Positions 1 to 9,100 of a DNA stretch of 64,000 bases are shown here, piece by piece. The position numbers and the translations under genes were made by a program. Numbering within the stretch: the first letter of the stretch is position 1; each line of letters begins with the position of its first letter. Below the pieces are notes generated by a model, which saw nothing but the letters and a program-made list of their open reading frames with translations, was not told where the DNA came from and searched no databases. Location: contig NZ_FOZL01000001.1 in the NCBI RefSeq assembly GCF_900114625.1, positions 4,278,001 through 4,342,000 on the forward strand, given 5' to 3'. Source of the DNA: Granulicella pectinivorans. GTDB lineage: Bacteria > Acidobacteriota > Terriglobia > Terriglobales > Acidobacteriaceae.

Positions 1-2
1 AC

Positions 3-1871
3 GATACGCCCAACTTCATCGCCAACCGCATCGGCACCTTCTCCATGGGCAACGCCATCCGCCTCATGATGGCCCAGAACCTCACCATCGAAGAGGTCGA
101 CGCCCTCACCGGATCGCCCCTCGGCTGGCCCAAGACCGGCACCTTCCGCCTCGGCGATCTCGTCGGCGTCGACGTCCTCGCCCACGTAGCCTCCAACTTC
201 GCCAAGCAGGCCGCCTCCATCGGCGACGAGCGGCAGGATGTAGGACTCGCCGACTTCATCGGCAAGATGATCGAAAACAAGTGGCTCGGCGACAAGGCGA
301 AGCAGGGTTTCTATAAGAAGGAGGGCAAAGATAAGGATGGCCGCGACCTCCGCCTCGTCCTCGACTGGCAGACCCTCGACTACAAGCCCTCCATGCGCCC
401 CAAGTTCCCCGCCCTTGAAATGGCGAAGAACGTAGAGCGCACCGAGGCCCGCATCCCCCAGCTCCTCCACGCCGACACCACATCCGACAAGGCAGCCGCC
501 TTCTACTGGCCCCTCCTCACCGAGCTCTTCACCTACGCCGCCAACCGCGTCGCCGATACCGGCAAGGAGCCCGCCGGCTCCATCGTCGAGATCGACCAGG
601 CCATGAAGACCGGCTTCAACTGGGAGCTTGGCCCCTTCGAGATGTTCGACGCCGCAGGCGTCCGCGCCACCACCGACAAGATGCGCGCAGCCGGACAGCC
701 CATCGCCGCCAACGTCGAAAAACTCCTCGCCTCCTCGGAAAACCCCACCTGGTACAAGGACGACCCCACCGTACCCTCAGGGCGCGTCTTCTTCGACCCC
801 TTCACCGCCACCTACAAGCCCGTCCCGGTCGCGGAAGGCGTCTCCTCCCTCGCCACGGTCAAGAAGAGCCACGGTATAGCCAAGAAGAATGCCGGAGCCA
901 GCCTCATCGATCTCGGCGACGGCGTAGCCGCTATCGAGCTCCACTCCAAGATGAACGCCCTCGGCGGCGACATCGTCACATTCATCACCCAGAACCTCAA
1001 GCCCACCTCGGAGGCAGTCCAGAACTTCTCCTCCTTCGTCATCACCGGCGACTCCACCAACTTCTCCGTCGGTGCCAACCTCATGCAGTTGTTGCTCTCC
1101 GTGCAAGAGGAAGAGTGGGACGAGGTCGAGATGGCCGTGAAGCAGTTCCAGAACATGACCCAGGCCATCAAGTTCTGCCCTCGCCCGGTCGTCGTCGCCC
1201 CCTACGGCATGTGCCTCGGCGGAGGCGTCGAAATCTCCCTCCACGCCGCAGCCCGCCAGCCCCACGCCGAACTCTATATGGGTCTCGTCGAAACCGGCGT
1301 CGGCCTCATCCCCGGCGGAGGCGGATGCAAGGAGATGACCATCAAGAGCATCGAAGCCGGGTCCAGCATCCGCCCCGACGCCCGTGGCGAGGGCGTAGAA
1401 ATCTTCGAAGCCCTCAAGAAAAACTTCGAAACAATAGCCATGGCCAAGGTCTCCACCTCCGCCGCCGAAGCTCGCACTCTAGGCTTCCTCAAACCCTCCG
1501 ACAACATCACCATGAACCGCGAGCGCCTCCTCACCGACGCCAAGACCCGCGCCTCCGCGATCGCCGCCGCAGGCTACACCGCGCCCGTAGCCCAAACAAC
1601 GATCCCCGCCCCCGGCGAAAACGCCCTCGCCACCCTCAAGCTGGCCGTATGGACCATGCGCGAGGGCCAGTTCATCTCCGACCACGACGCCAAGATCGCC
1701 AACTGGGTCGCCCACACGCTCTGCGGAGGCAAGGTCACCCCCGGCACCCCGGTCACCGAGCAATACCTCCTCGACCTCGAACGCGAAGCCTTCCTCTCCC
1801 TCTGCGGCGAGAAGAAGACCCAGGAGCGCATCGCCTTCACCCTCAAAACCGGTAAGCCCCTACGTAACTAG
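3..1871 (+). CDS. 3-hydroxyacyl-CoA dehydrogenase / enoyl-CoA hydratase, FadB/FadN type (5' truncated by window edge)
   Basis: The open frame enters from the left edge (first visible residues DTPNFIANRIGTFSMGN), so only the end of the NAD-binding domain is present; the internal ATG at 45 is not the true start. About 220 residues of the 3-hydroxyacyl-CoA dehydrogenase C-terminal region follow. A crotonase (enoyl-CoA hydratase) fold then occupies roughly visible residues 300-490, with the oxyanion-hole type segment APYGMCLGGGVE and the loop GLIPGGGGCKEM. The dehydrogenase-then-hydratase order is that of FadN-like proteins and the reverse of E. coli FadB. It should hydrate and oxidise acyl-CoA intermediates in cytoplasmic beta-oxidation, passing 3-ketoacyl-CoA to the thiolase at 2193. 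Confidence 0.92.
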   Translation, partial: DTPNFIANRIGTFSMGNAIRLMMAQNLTIEEVDALTGSPLGWPKTGTFRLGDLVGVDVLAHVASNFAKQAASIGDERQDVGLADFIGKMIENKWLGDKAKQGFYKKEGKDKDGRDLRLVLDWQTLDYKPSMRPKFPALEMAKNVERTEARIPQLLHADTTSDKAAAFYWPLLTELFTYAANRVADTGKEPAGSIVEIDQAMKTGFNWELGPFEMFDAAGVRATTDKMRAAGQPIAANVEKLLASSENPTWYKDDPTVPSGRVFFDPFTATYKPVPVAEGVSSLATVKKSHGIAKKNAGASLIDLGDGVAAIELHSKMNALGGDIVTFITQNLKPTSEAVQNFSSFVITGDSTNFSVGANLMQLLLSVQEEEWDEVEMAVKQFQNMTQAIKFCPRPVVVAPYGMCLGGGVEISLHAAARQPHAELYMGLVETGVGLIPGGGGCKEMTIKSIEAGSSIRPDARGEGVEIFEALKKNFETIAMAKVSTSAAEARTLGFLKPSDNITMNRERLLTDAKTRASAIAAAGYTAPVAQTTIPAPGENALATLKLAVWTMREGQFISDHDAKIANWVAHTLCGGKVTPGTPVTEQYLLDLEREAFLSLCGEKKTQERIAFTLKTGKPLRN

Positions 1872-1886
1872 GAGACCGAAACGGCC

Positions 1887-2168
1887 ATGTTCAAAAGGCG
1901 ATGGAAGTACTTCGGAAAGCTCGAGTCAGATGACGGTGCTGAGTTAACCATTCGACATCGGTCTGTCACCTATACCGACAAAAGAGGCTCCTTTCAATTC
2001 GCCTACGAGGATGGATACATCTTTCCAAATGTATTCCAGGCTGCGGGTAACCCGATCAAACTCACTGAAGACGAAGAGAAGTCCATGCTGGAGCGGGTCA
2101 TCGATGGCCTCCGAACCGATGGCGTCCAGGTCGATTTACATCCCGGCAAGCAAGGTGTGAATCCATAA
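1887..2168 (+). CDS. hypothetical protein, 93 aa
   Basis: This short soluble frame starts 15 bases after the upstream stop, with GGAGACC as a plausible ribosome binding site. The protein is mixed charged/aromatic (starts MFKRRWKYFGKLESDDGAEL), without signal peptide, membrane segment or cysteines; the middle looks like beta strands and the end is helical and acidic. Base composition is visibly less C-rich than the flanking fad genes. Its place between the hydratase/dehydrogenase and thiolase genes implies co-transcription. I do not recognise the family, and its link to fatty-acid oxidation rests only on position. Confidence 0.6.
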   Translation: MFKRRWKYFGKLESDDGAELTIRHRSVTYTDKRGSFQFAYEDGYIFPNVFQAAGNPIKLTEDEEKSMLERVIDGLRTDGVQVDLHPGKQGVNP

Positions 2169-2192
2169 CCGCACTCCGATTTTGAGGTACCA

Positions 2193-3389
2193 ATGAACGA
2201 AGTCATCATCGCATCCGCAGTCCGCACCGCCATCGGCAAGGCCCCGCGCGGCACCCTCCGCACCACGCGCCCGGACGACCTCGCCGCCTTCGCCATCCAG
2301 GGCGCGCTCGCCCGCATCCCCCAGCTCGATAAAGCCGAGATCGAAGACGTCATCCTGGGCTGTGCCATGCCCGAGGCCGAACAAGGCATGAACGTCGCCA
2401 AGATCGCCGCCTTCCGCGCCGGGCTTCCCATCACCACCTCCGCGATGACCGTCAACCGCTACTGCGCCTCCGGTCTCCAGACCATCGCGCTCGCGGCCGA
2501 CCGCATCAAGGGTGGCGGCGGAGACGTCATCCTCGCAGGCGGCACCGAGAGCATGTCCTTCGTCCCCTTCGGCGGCAACAAGATCTCCGTCAACCCCTGG
2601 CTCGTCGAGAACTACCCCGGCTCCTACATGTCCATGGGCCTCACCGCCGAACGCGTCGCAGCTCACTACGGCATCACCCGCGAAGCCATGGACCAGTTCT
2701 CCTACGAGTCCCACCAAAAATCACTAGCCGCCCAGGCCGAAGGCCGTTTCGACGACGAGATCGTCCCGATCGAAGTCGTCTCCGCCACACCGTCCTACGA
2801 TGCGAAGGGCAAGAAGTCCAAGACCAAACCGACCACAACCACCTTCTCGAAGGACGAAGGCCCCCGCGCCGACACCTCCCTCGAAGCCCTTGCCCGCCTC
2901 AAGCCCGTCTTCCACGCCAAGGGCACCGTCACCGCCGGCAACTCCTCCCAAACGAGCGACGGAGCCGCCGCCGCCATCGTCATGTCCCGCAAGCGCGCCG
3001 ACGAGCTCGGCATCAAGCCCCTGGCCCGCTTCGTAGCCTTCGCTTACGCCGGCTGCGACCCCGAGGAGATGGGCATCGGCCCCATCTACGCCATCCCCAA
3101 GGTCCTCAAGATGGCTGGCCTCACCCTCGACGACATCGGCGTCATCGAACTGAACGAAGCCTTCGCCGCCCAGTCGCTGGCCATCATCAAGGTCCTCGGC
3201 ATCGATCCCGCCCGCCTGAACCCAAACGGCGGAGCCATCGCCCTCGGCCACCCGCTAGGCTGCACCGGAGCCAAACTCACCGCAACCCTCCTCCGCGACA
3301 TGCCCCGCCGCAAAGCGAAGTACGGCATGGTCACGATGTGCGTCGGCGGAGGCATGGGCGCCGCTGGAATCTTCGAGGCGATCGATTAG
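2193..3389 (+). CDS. fadA: acetyl-CoA C-acyltransferase (thiolase)
   Basis: A 398-residue thiolase, normal for the family. It cleaves 3-ketoacyl-CoA with CoA, the last step of beta-oxidation, as partner of the upstream multifunctional enzyme. Catalytic features are visible: acyl-accepting Cys91 in NRYCASGLQ, the ELNEAFAAQ segment near residue 320, His353 in GGAIALGHPLGCTGA and Cys383 in TMCVGGGMG. It begins with the usual thiolase sequence (EVIIASAVRTAIGK), supporting the ATG at 2193 with GAGGTACCA just upstream. It is co-oriented with its neighbours. The gene symbol is by function; biosynthetic versus degradative thiolase is settled mainly by the operon. Confidence 0.95.
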   Translation: MNEVIIASAVRTAIGKAPRGTLRTTRPDDLAAFAIQGALARIPQLDKAEIEDVILGCAMPEAEQGMNVAKIAAFRAGLPITTSAMTVNRYCASGLQTIALAADRIKGGGGDVILAGGTESMSFVPFGGNKISVNPWLVENYPGSYMSMGLTAERVAAHYGITREAMDQFSYESHQKSLAAQAEGRFDDEIVPIEVVSATPSYDAKGKKSKTKPTTTTFSKDEGPRADTSLEALARLKPVFHAKGTVTAGNSSQTSDGAAAAIVMSRKRADELGIKPLARFVAFAYAGCDPEEMGIGPIYAIPKVLKMAGLTLDDIGVIELNEAFAAQSLAIIKVLGIDPARLNPNGGAIALGHPLGCTGAKLTATLLRDMPRRKAKYGMVTMCVGGGMGAAGIFEAID

Positions 3390-3398
3390 GCACGTCTG

Positions 3399-3836
3399 AT
3401 GCGACCCATGGCCAAACTGACCCATCTCGACATTCTGCATTGGCCCTGGACGGCAGTTACGTTCGTCGGCTCTTTGTTTTTGTCGTGGTATTTGCTTATG
3501 GTGGCGGTCATAACGGGTTTCCGCAGCGTCCAGCTAAACTGGCTCGCCGGCCTTTCGTTTACCGCGAGCCTTCTGCTTCTGTTCGGCACGGCATGTTTTC
3601 GGTGGAAGAGTGCTGCCGCTCGCATTTGCCTCCTTGCAGGCTCGGCCTATTTCCCTCTGTTATTGGTCTTTTTTTCACCCCCGCCGGACACTCTGTCTGC
3701 TTCGCGGATGATTTTTCTAACGGATGTTATTGAAATGGCGATGGCCAGTTACCAACTTTTCTTTCAAGATCGAACACCAAAGCTTGGGCCGCCGGATTTC
3801 CTCGAACCGCGATCTGGTCGTCGCGGAGGTGAGTAA
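3399..3836 (+). CDS. hypothetical integral membrane protein, 145 aa
   Basis: Starts 9 bases after the thiolase stop; a second ATG at 3408 is equally possible. The protein has about four hydrophobic helices (around residues 17-38, 46-62, 72-92 and a weaker one near 105-118) and a hydrophilic tail rich in Pro and Arg. No catalytic motif is visible. Codon use is much less C-rich than in the fad genes, suggesting a different history. It lies immediately before another membrane frame (3842), so the two may be a small-subunit pair. Function unknown; no recognised family. Confidence 0.55.
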   Translation: MRPMAKLTHLDILHWPWTAVTFVGSLFLSWYLLMVAVITGFRSVQLNWLAGLSFTASLLLLFGTACFRWKSAAARICLLAGSAYFPLLLVFFSPPPDTLSASRMIFLTDVIEMAMASYQLFFQDRTPKLGPPDFLEPRSGRRGGE

Positions 3837-3841
3837 GCACG

Positions 3842-4204
3842 ATGAACTTCTTCAGCATGGAGGGCTACATCGCGTACGGACTCTCGACCATCGCGGCAGG
3901 GCTCAGCGGATGCATTCCGCTTGTGCTCTACGCGGCCTTGGAGGCGAACTCCGCACCGTCGCCGTCCACGACGTACGTCTTCTACTTCGCCACCGCTGTG
4001 CTGGTGCTCTGCTACGCCGTGCCGCTCGTTCTGCTTGCCTCGAGGGCGGACTTCCCATCGCTGATGGCTACGATCGGCGCCAGCGCGACCTCCATCTTCT
4101 GTCTCTACGCGGTAGCCGAGAGCCTGCGTCACTGGCTCAAGGCACCGCAGCCGCCGGCCTTTCGTTCTCCAAATACAAACAACTCCGTACCCCGAGGTAA
4201 CACC
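3842..4204 (+). CDS. small membrane protein frame continuous with the downstream acyl-CoA dehydrogenase
   Basis: From ATG 3842 the frame encodes about 121 residues with three hydrophobic helices (near residues 10-33, 44-66 and 75-93) and then a polar linker. It has no stop codon and runs in frame into the acyl-CoA dehydrogenase at 4205. The linker coincides with what looks like an ordinary leader plus Shine-Dalgarno for 4205. So this is either a membrane protein that lost its stop, or the N-terminal anchor of a membrane-tethered dehydrogenase. It begins 5 bases after the upstream membrane gene ends. I do not recognise the helices. Confidence 0.45.
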
Positions 4205-6001
4205 ATGGCCACGACCACCGCGCCCCTCTCCGACACCAAAAAGCTCATCTCTGGCGGAGCATTCCTCATCACCGACGCCTCCCCCGCCGATTGCGTCTTT
4301 CCCGAGGACTTTACCGAGGAACAGAAGCAGATCGCGGAGATGACGGCGAACTTCGCCACCAATGAGGTCGTTCCGCAGTCCGACGCGATTGAAGCGAAGG
4401 ACTTCAGCATCACACGCCGCCTGTTGAAGGAGGCCGCTGAGCTTGGCCTCACCTCCATCGACATTCCGGAGGAGTACGGCGGTCTGGGGCTGGACAAGAT
4501 GTCCTCGGCCATCGTCGCCGAGAACATCTCGCGACAGGGCTCGTTCTCGGTCGCCTTCTCCGCGCACACCGGCATCGGCACGCTGCCGCTGGTCTGGTAC
4601 GGCACGCCGGAGCAGAAGGCCAAATACCTGCCGCGCATCGCGTCGGGCGAGCTGGTCTGCGCGTACGCGCTGTCCGAGGCGACCAGCGGATCGGATGCGG
4701 TCAATGCCCGCGCCCGCGCCGTGCTCTCCGAAGACGGCAGCACCTATACCCTGAACGGCGAGAAGATGTGGATCTCGAACGGAGGCTTCGCCGACCTCTA
4801 CACCGTCTTCGCCAAGTGCGCCGTCCCCGGAGAGGACAAGGAAAAGCTCACCGCCTTCCTCATCGAGCGCGGAACTGCCGGTTTCACGAACGGAAAAGAA
4901 GAGCACAAACTCGGCATCCAGGGCTCGTCCACCACGCCGCTCATCCTGTCCGACTGCGTCATTCCCGCCGGCAACCTCCTCGGCGAAGTCGGCAAGGGCC
5001 ACCATATCGCCTTCAACATCCTTAACGTTGGCCGCTACAAGCTCGGCAACGCAGCCGTCGGCGGAGCGCACCGCTCGCTCGACACCGCCATCAAGTACGC
5101 CCTCGACCGCAAGGCCTTCGGCAAGTCCATCTCCGAGTTTGGCCTCATCCAGGAGAAGCTCGCGAACCAGGCCGTTGGCATCTTCGCCGGGGAAGCCGTC
5201 TGCTACCGCACCGTAGGCCTCATCGACCAGGCGCTTGCGGGCGTGGACAAGAACGACACCAAGGCCATCCAGAAGCAGATCGAAAACTACGCCGTCGAGT
5301 GCTCCATCGTGAAGGTGTGGGCCTCCGAGATGCTCGACATGGTCGTCGACGAGACCCTCCAGATCTTCGCCGGCTACGGCTACGTGGAAGATTACCCAGC
5401 CGCCCGCGCCTACCGCGACGCCCGCATCAACCGCATCTTCGAGGGCACCAACGAGATCAACCGCCTCATCATCACCGGCTGGCTCATGAAGTCGGCCATG
5501 TCCGGCAAACTCGCCCTCATGCCCGCGATCAAAAACCTCATGGACGAGGTCATGGCCGGCCCCATCGAGAAGGAGGAGCGCGAAGGGCCTCTGGCCGAGG
5601 AGTTCGACATCCTGGCCCAGGCCAAGAAGACCGCGCTCTTCGCCGCCGGCGTCGCTACCCAGAAGTACATGCAGAAGATCGCCGACGAGCAGGAGGTGAT
5701 GGGCGCCATCGCCGACATGATCATCGAGGTCTACGCCATGGAGTCCACCCTGCTCCGCGCCGAGAAGTTCGCCGGCAAAAATGACATCGCCGTCGCCATG
5801 GCCAGGCTCTACACCGCCAAGGCCATGGACGTGGTCGAGCTCTCCGCCCGCAAGGTCATCGCCGCCGCGGCCGAGGGCGACATGCTCAAAACCCAGACCG
5901 CCATCCTCCGCCGCCTCGCCAAGCACGACTTCATCGACACCATCGCGCTGCGCCGCCAGGTAGCCAAGCACATGATCGACGCCGGACGGTACACGCTCTA
6001 A
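4205..6001 (+). CDS. fadE: acyl-CoA dehydrogenase
   Basis: Start chosen at ATG 4205 because GAGGTAA sits four bases upstream and the protein then begins with a normal dehydrogenase N-terminus (598 aa). It catalyses FAD-dependent alpha,beta-dehydrogenation of acyl-CoA, the first step of beta-oxidation. Visible elements: N-terminal helical domain (about 40-150), beta domain with YALSEATSGSDA and WISNGGFAD, and C-terminal helical domain with IFEGTNEINR, whose Glu (about residue 413) is the expected catalytic base. A further helical C-terminal extension of about 170 residues resembles long-chain/very-long-chain enzymes. A strong hairpin follows, making it the likely last gene of the operon. Confidence 0.92.
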   Translation: MATTTAPLSDTKKLISGGAFLITDASPADCVFPEDFTEEQKQIAEMTANFATNEVVPQSDAIEAKDFSITRRLLKEAAELGLTSIDIPEEYGGLGLDKMSSAIVAENISRQGSFSVAFSAHTGIGTLPLVWYGTPEQKAKYLPRIASGELVCAYALSEATSGSDAVNARARAVLSEDGSTYTLNGEKMWISNGGFADLYTVFAKCAVPGEDKEKLTAFLIERGTAGFTNGKEEHKLGIQGSSTTPLILSDCVIPAGNLLGEVGKGHHIAFNILNVGRYKLGNAAVGGAHRSLDTAIKYALDRKAFGKSISEFGLIQEKLANQAVGIFAGEAVCYRTVGLIDQALAGVDKNDTKAIQKQIENYAVECSIVKVWASEMLDMVVDETLQIFAGYGYVEDYPAARAYRDARINRIFEGTNEINRLIITGWLMKSAMSGKLALMPAIKNLMDEVMAGPIEKEEREGPLAEEFDILAQAKKTALFAAGVATQKYMQKIADEQEVMGAIADMIIEVYAMESTLLRAEKFAGKNDIAVAMARLYTAKAMDVVELSARKVIAAAAEGDMLKTQTAILRRLAKHDFIDTIALRRQVAKHMIDAGRYTL

Positions 6002-6057
6002 ACCTGCCCTGCCCGGACGGCCACCCCTGCGTACCGGGGCCAATGGTCAATACCCCG

Positions 6058-6105
6058 AAAGCACCAGCTTGATGGCACGAACAGTGCCTATCACGCTGGT
6101 GCTTT
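6058..6105 (+). terminator. hairpin terminator after the fad operon
   Basis: AAAGCACCAGC (6058-6068) pairs perfectly with GCTGGTGCTTT (6095-6105), with inner pairing TGAT/ATCA and GGCAC (6074-6078) with GTGCC (6084-6088) around a five-base loop. It lies 57 bases after the fadE stop and is followed by a short T-rich run. Because it spans 6104, it argues against a TTG start there for the next gene. Confidence 0.8.
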
Positions 6106-6151
6106 GCTGTTGCCTTTCGGAACCTCATCTGTAAACATCAAGGGCGTCCCT

Positions 6152-9100
6152 ATGGCAAATCCGTCCGGCCTTTCCTGCACCCCCGTTGTCGATCGAAGCG
6201 AATCGTTTGCCCGTTTTTCCGCAGTCTCCGGCAAGCCGCTCTGGCGTGCCCTTGTCTCCTCCGCACTGGCGCTCGTCGCTACCCTCGCACCGTCCGTCCT
6301 GCACGCCCAGCGGGTAACCCTCTCAACCAGCGTGACGCCTCTCGCCAGCGCTGCGAGCGACCAGGCCGTCGTCCCCGACTCCGCGCCGGTCACCCTGACG
6401 GTCCGCCTCGCACCTGGGGCCGCCCGCCTCGCCGCCCTCAAACAGCGCCTCGCCGATCAGCTCAATCCAGCCTCCGCGGAATACCACCATTGGCTCACGC
6501 CGCAGCAGTTTGCCGCCAGCTTCGGAGCCACAGACGAGCAGGTCGCCGCCGCCACCCAGTGGCTGAACACGCAGGCTCTCTCCGTCTCGGCCGTGTCGGC
6601 CGCACATACCACCCTCACCGTCACAGGCCCCGCAGCCCGCGTGGAGTCCGCTTTCGCAGTCTCCCTGCACCAGCTCCAGATCGGCGGAATCGCCTACTAC
6701 GCCAACGTCTCCCAGCCTTCGCTGCCGGACGATGCCGCCGCGCTGATCGCGGGCGTATCCGGCCTGGACAACCTGCCTCCTGCGCTGACTCTCACCGGCA
6801 GCACCGCAACCGACGTCCCGGGCGCGCTGGCAGCGGCGCTCGACGCCAACACGACCCCGATCCTCACGCTCGCCAGCACCGCCTGCGATGCGGATGTGGC
6901 CCAGGCCGACCTCGACACCTACACCGCGCTCTTCCAGCAGGCGAACGCCCAGGGCATCACTGTGCTCGCCGCCAGCGCCTGCCCCACCGGCCTCGGTGCC
7001 TTCCCCGCCTCGCTCGGCGAGGTGACGGCCATCGCCCTGCCCTCGGCGACCGCCGCCGCCAATCCCGTTCTGGTTGAAGCCCGCCCACCATGGCAGGCCG
7101 CTCCGGGACTTCCCGCGGACCAGCTCCGTCACGAGCCCGACCTAACCTCGACCAGCGTCTCCGCCTTTTCCCAGGCTCTCTCCACCATCGCGCTCAGCGC
7201 CGGCGGCCGCCTCGGCAACGTGAACGCTACCCTGTACGACCTCGCCCCGATCGCCGGCCTCTACACCCAGACCGACGGCGCCACCGATACCTGGGAGCCC
7301 GCCACCGGCCTCGGCCTCGTGGACCTCGATAAGCTCATCCAGGTGTACCCACGCGGAACGGGCAGCAGCTTCACCGGCATCGCCGCCTCGAACTATGCGC
7401 CCGTCTACGGCAGCAGCGTCACCTTCACCGGAACCGTCACCTCAGGCACCGGCGGTGCAATCCCAACCGGCACCGTCACCTTCACGACCAGCACAGGCAC
7501 CACTCTGGGCAGCGGTGCGCTCAACGCAAGCGGCGTGGCGACCTACTCCAACAGCACGCTGCCCACCGGAACCACGACGGTCACGGCCAACTACTCCGGC
7601 GATACCACCTACGCCACTTCCAAAAGCCCAACCGCCGCGGTCTTCGTCACGCAGTATCCGCTGGTCCTGACCGCGACCGTCAGCACCGGAACCACGGTCG
7701 GCAGCACCTACACCGTCACCGTCAACACCACCACCGGGAACGGAGGGAGCGTCGAGACCATCGGCACCCCGACTGGCACAGTCACGGTCACCCTCTCCGG
7801 CACCACCACCAGCTACACCGGCGCGTGGCAGGCGACCGGCCCCAGCACCGCCAGCGCGACGATCAGCATCCCGGCCTCGATCGTCGGCACCTCCAGCCTG
7901 CTCATCAGTTGCGCGGGCGACGCCACCTTCTATTGCCCGAATCCCATCACGACCACCGTCACCGTCGGCAAGGCAACGCCCGTCCTGACGTTCTCCTACA
8001 CGCCCAATCCAGCCGTCTCCGGCGCGGCCATCGCCTTCACGGCATCGCTTCCAGCCGTCGGTACGGCAGCCGTTCCCACCGGCAACGTTCGCTTCTTCGA
8101 TAACGGCACCCTCATCAACGCTGGCACGCTCGCATCCGGTACGGTCCAGGCCACCGGCACCGACATCACCGCCGCGACCCACACCATCACCGCCACCTAC
8201 GACGGCGACGCCAACTACGTCACCGTCACGAAGATCGCGACCGGCTCCGGAGTCACCTCCACCGCCGTCACCCCCAGCGCGACCAAGAACACCGGTCAGG
8301 CCTTCAGCTTCACCGCCACCATCACACCCGCCGCGCTCATCAGCAGCACCCTTCCCACCGGCTCGGTCATCTTCTACGACGGCACGACGGCGCTCGGCAC
8401 CGGCACCATCACCGGCACCGCCGCATCGATCAACGTGGCCTCTCTCTCCACCACCGTCGCCCACACCATCACCGCCGTCTACTCCGGCGACGGCCTCTAC
8501 GCTCCCAGCACCTCGCCCGCCGTCACGATCGCCGCATCCACCCTCATCTCCACCACCACAACGGTCGTCCCCAGTTCGACCAAGAACACCGGCCAGTCCT
8601 TCAGCTTCACCGCCACCATCACGCCCGGCACCGTCGGCACCTCCGCCCCCACGGGCTCGGTCCAGTTCTTCGACGGCACCACCGCGCTCGGGACTGCCAT
8701 CGTCACCTCCAACATCGCGACCCTCACGGTCGGCTCGCTCTCGAGCACCGTAGCCCACACCATCACCGGCACCTACTCCGGCGATACCAACTACGCCACC
8801 AGCACCTCCTCCGCCGTCACCGTCAACGCCGCCGCAGGCAATACCGCCAGCGTCACCACCATCACGGCCAGCCCCGCGACGGTCACGACTCCCGGAACGA
8901 CCGTCACCTACACCGCGACCGTAGCCGCAGCCACGGCCAGCACCACCGTCCCCACCGGCACCGTCGCCGTCACCCTGGGCAGCACGGCGCTCTGCACCAT
9001 CACACTGACCGCCGGAACCGGCTCCTGCGCGCCCATCGCTACGCTCGCGTCCGGCTCGAACGTCATCACCGCCTCCTACTCGGGCGACACCACCTACGCC

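Noticed and set aside
3764..6043. Long antisense open frame (759 codons) opposite fadE
   Set aside because: It mirrors the GC-rich codon structure of a recognised gene, has Asp/Gly/Val-rich low-complexity translation and no family motif.
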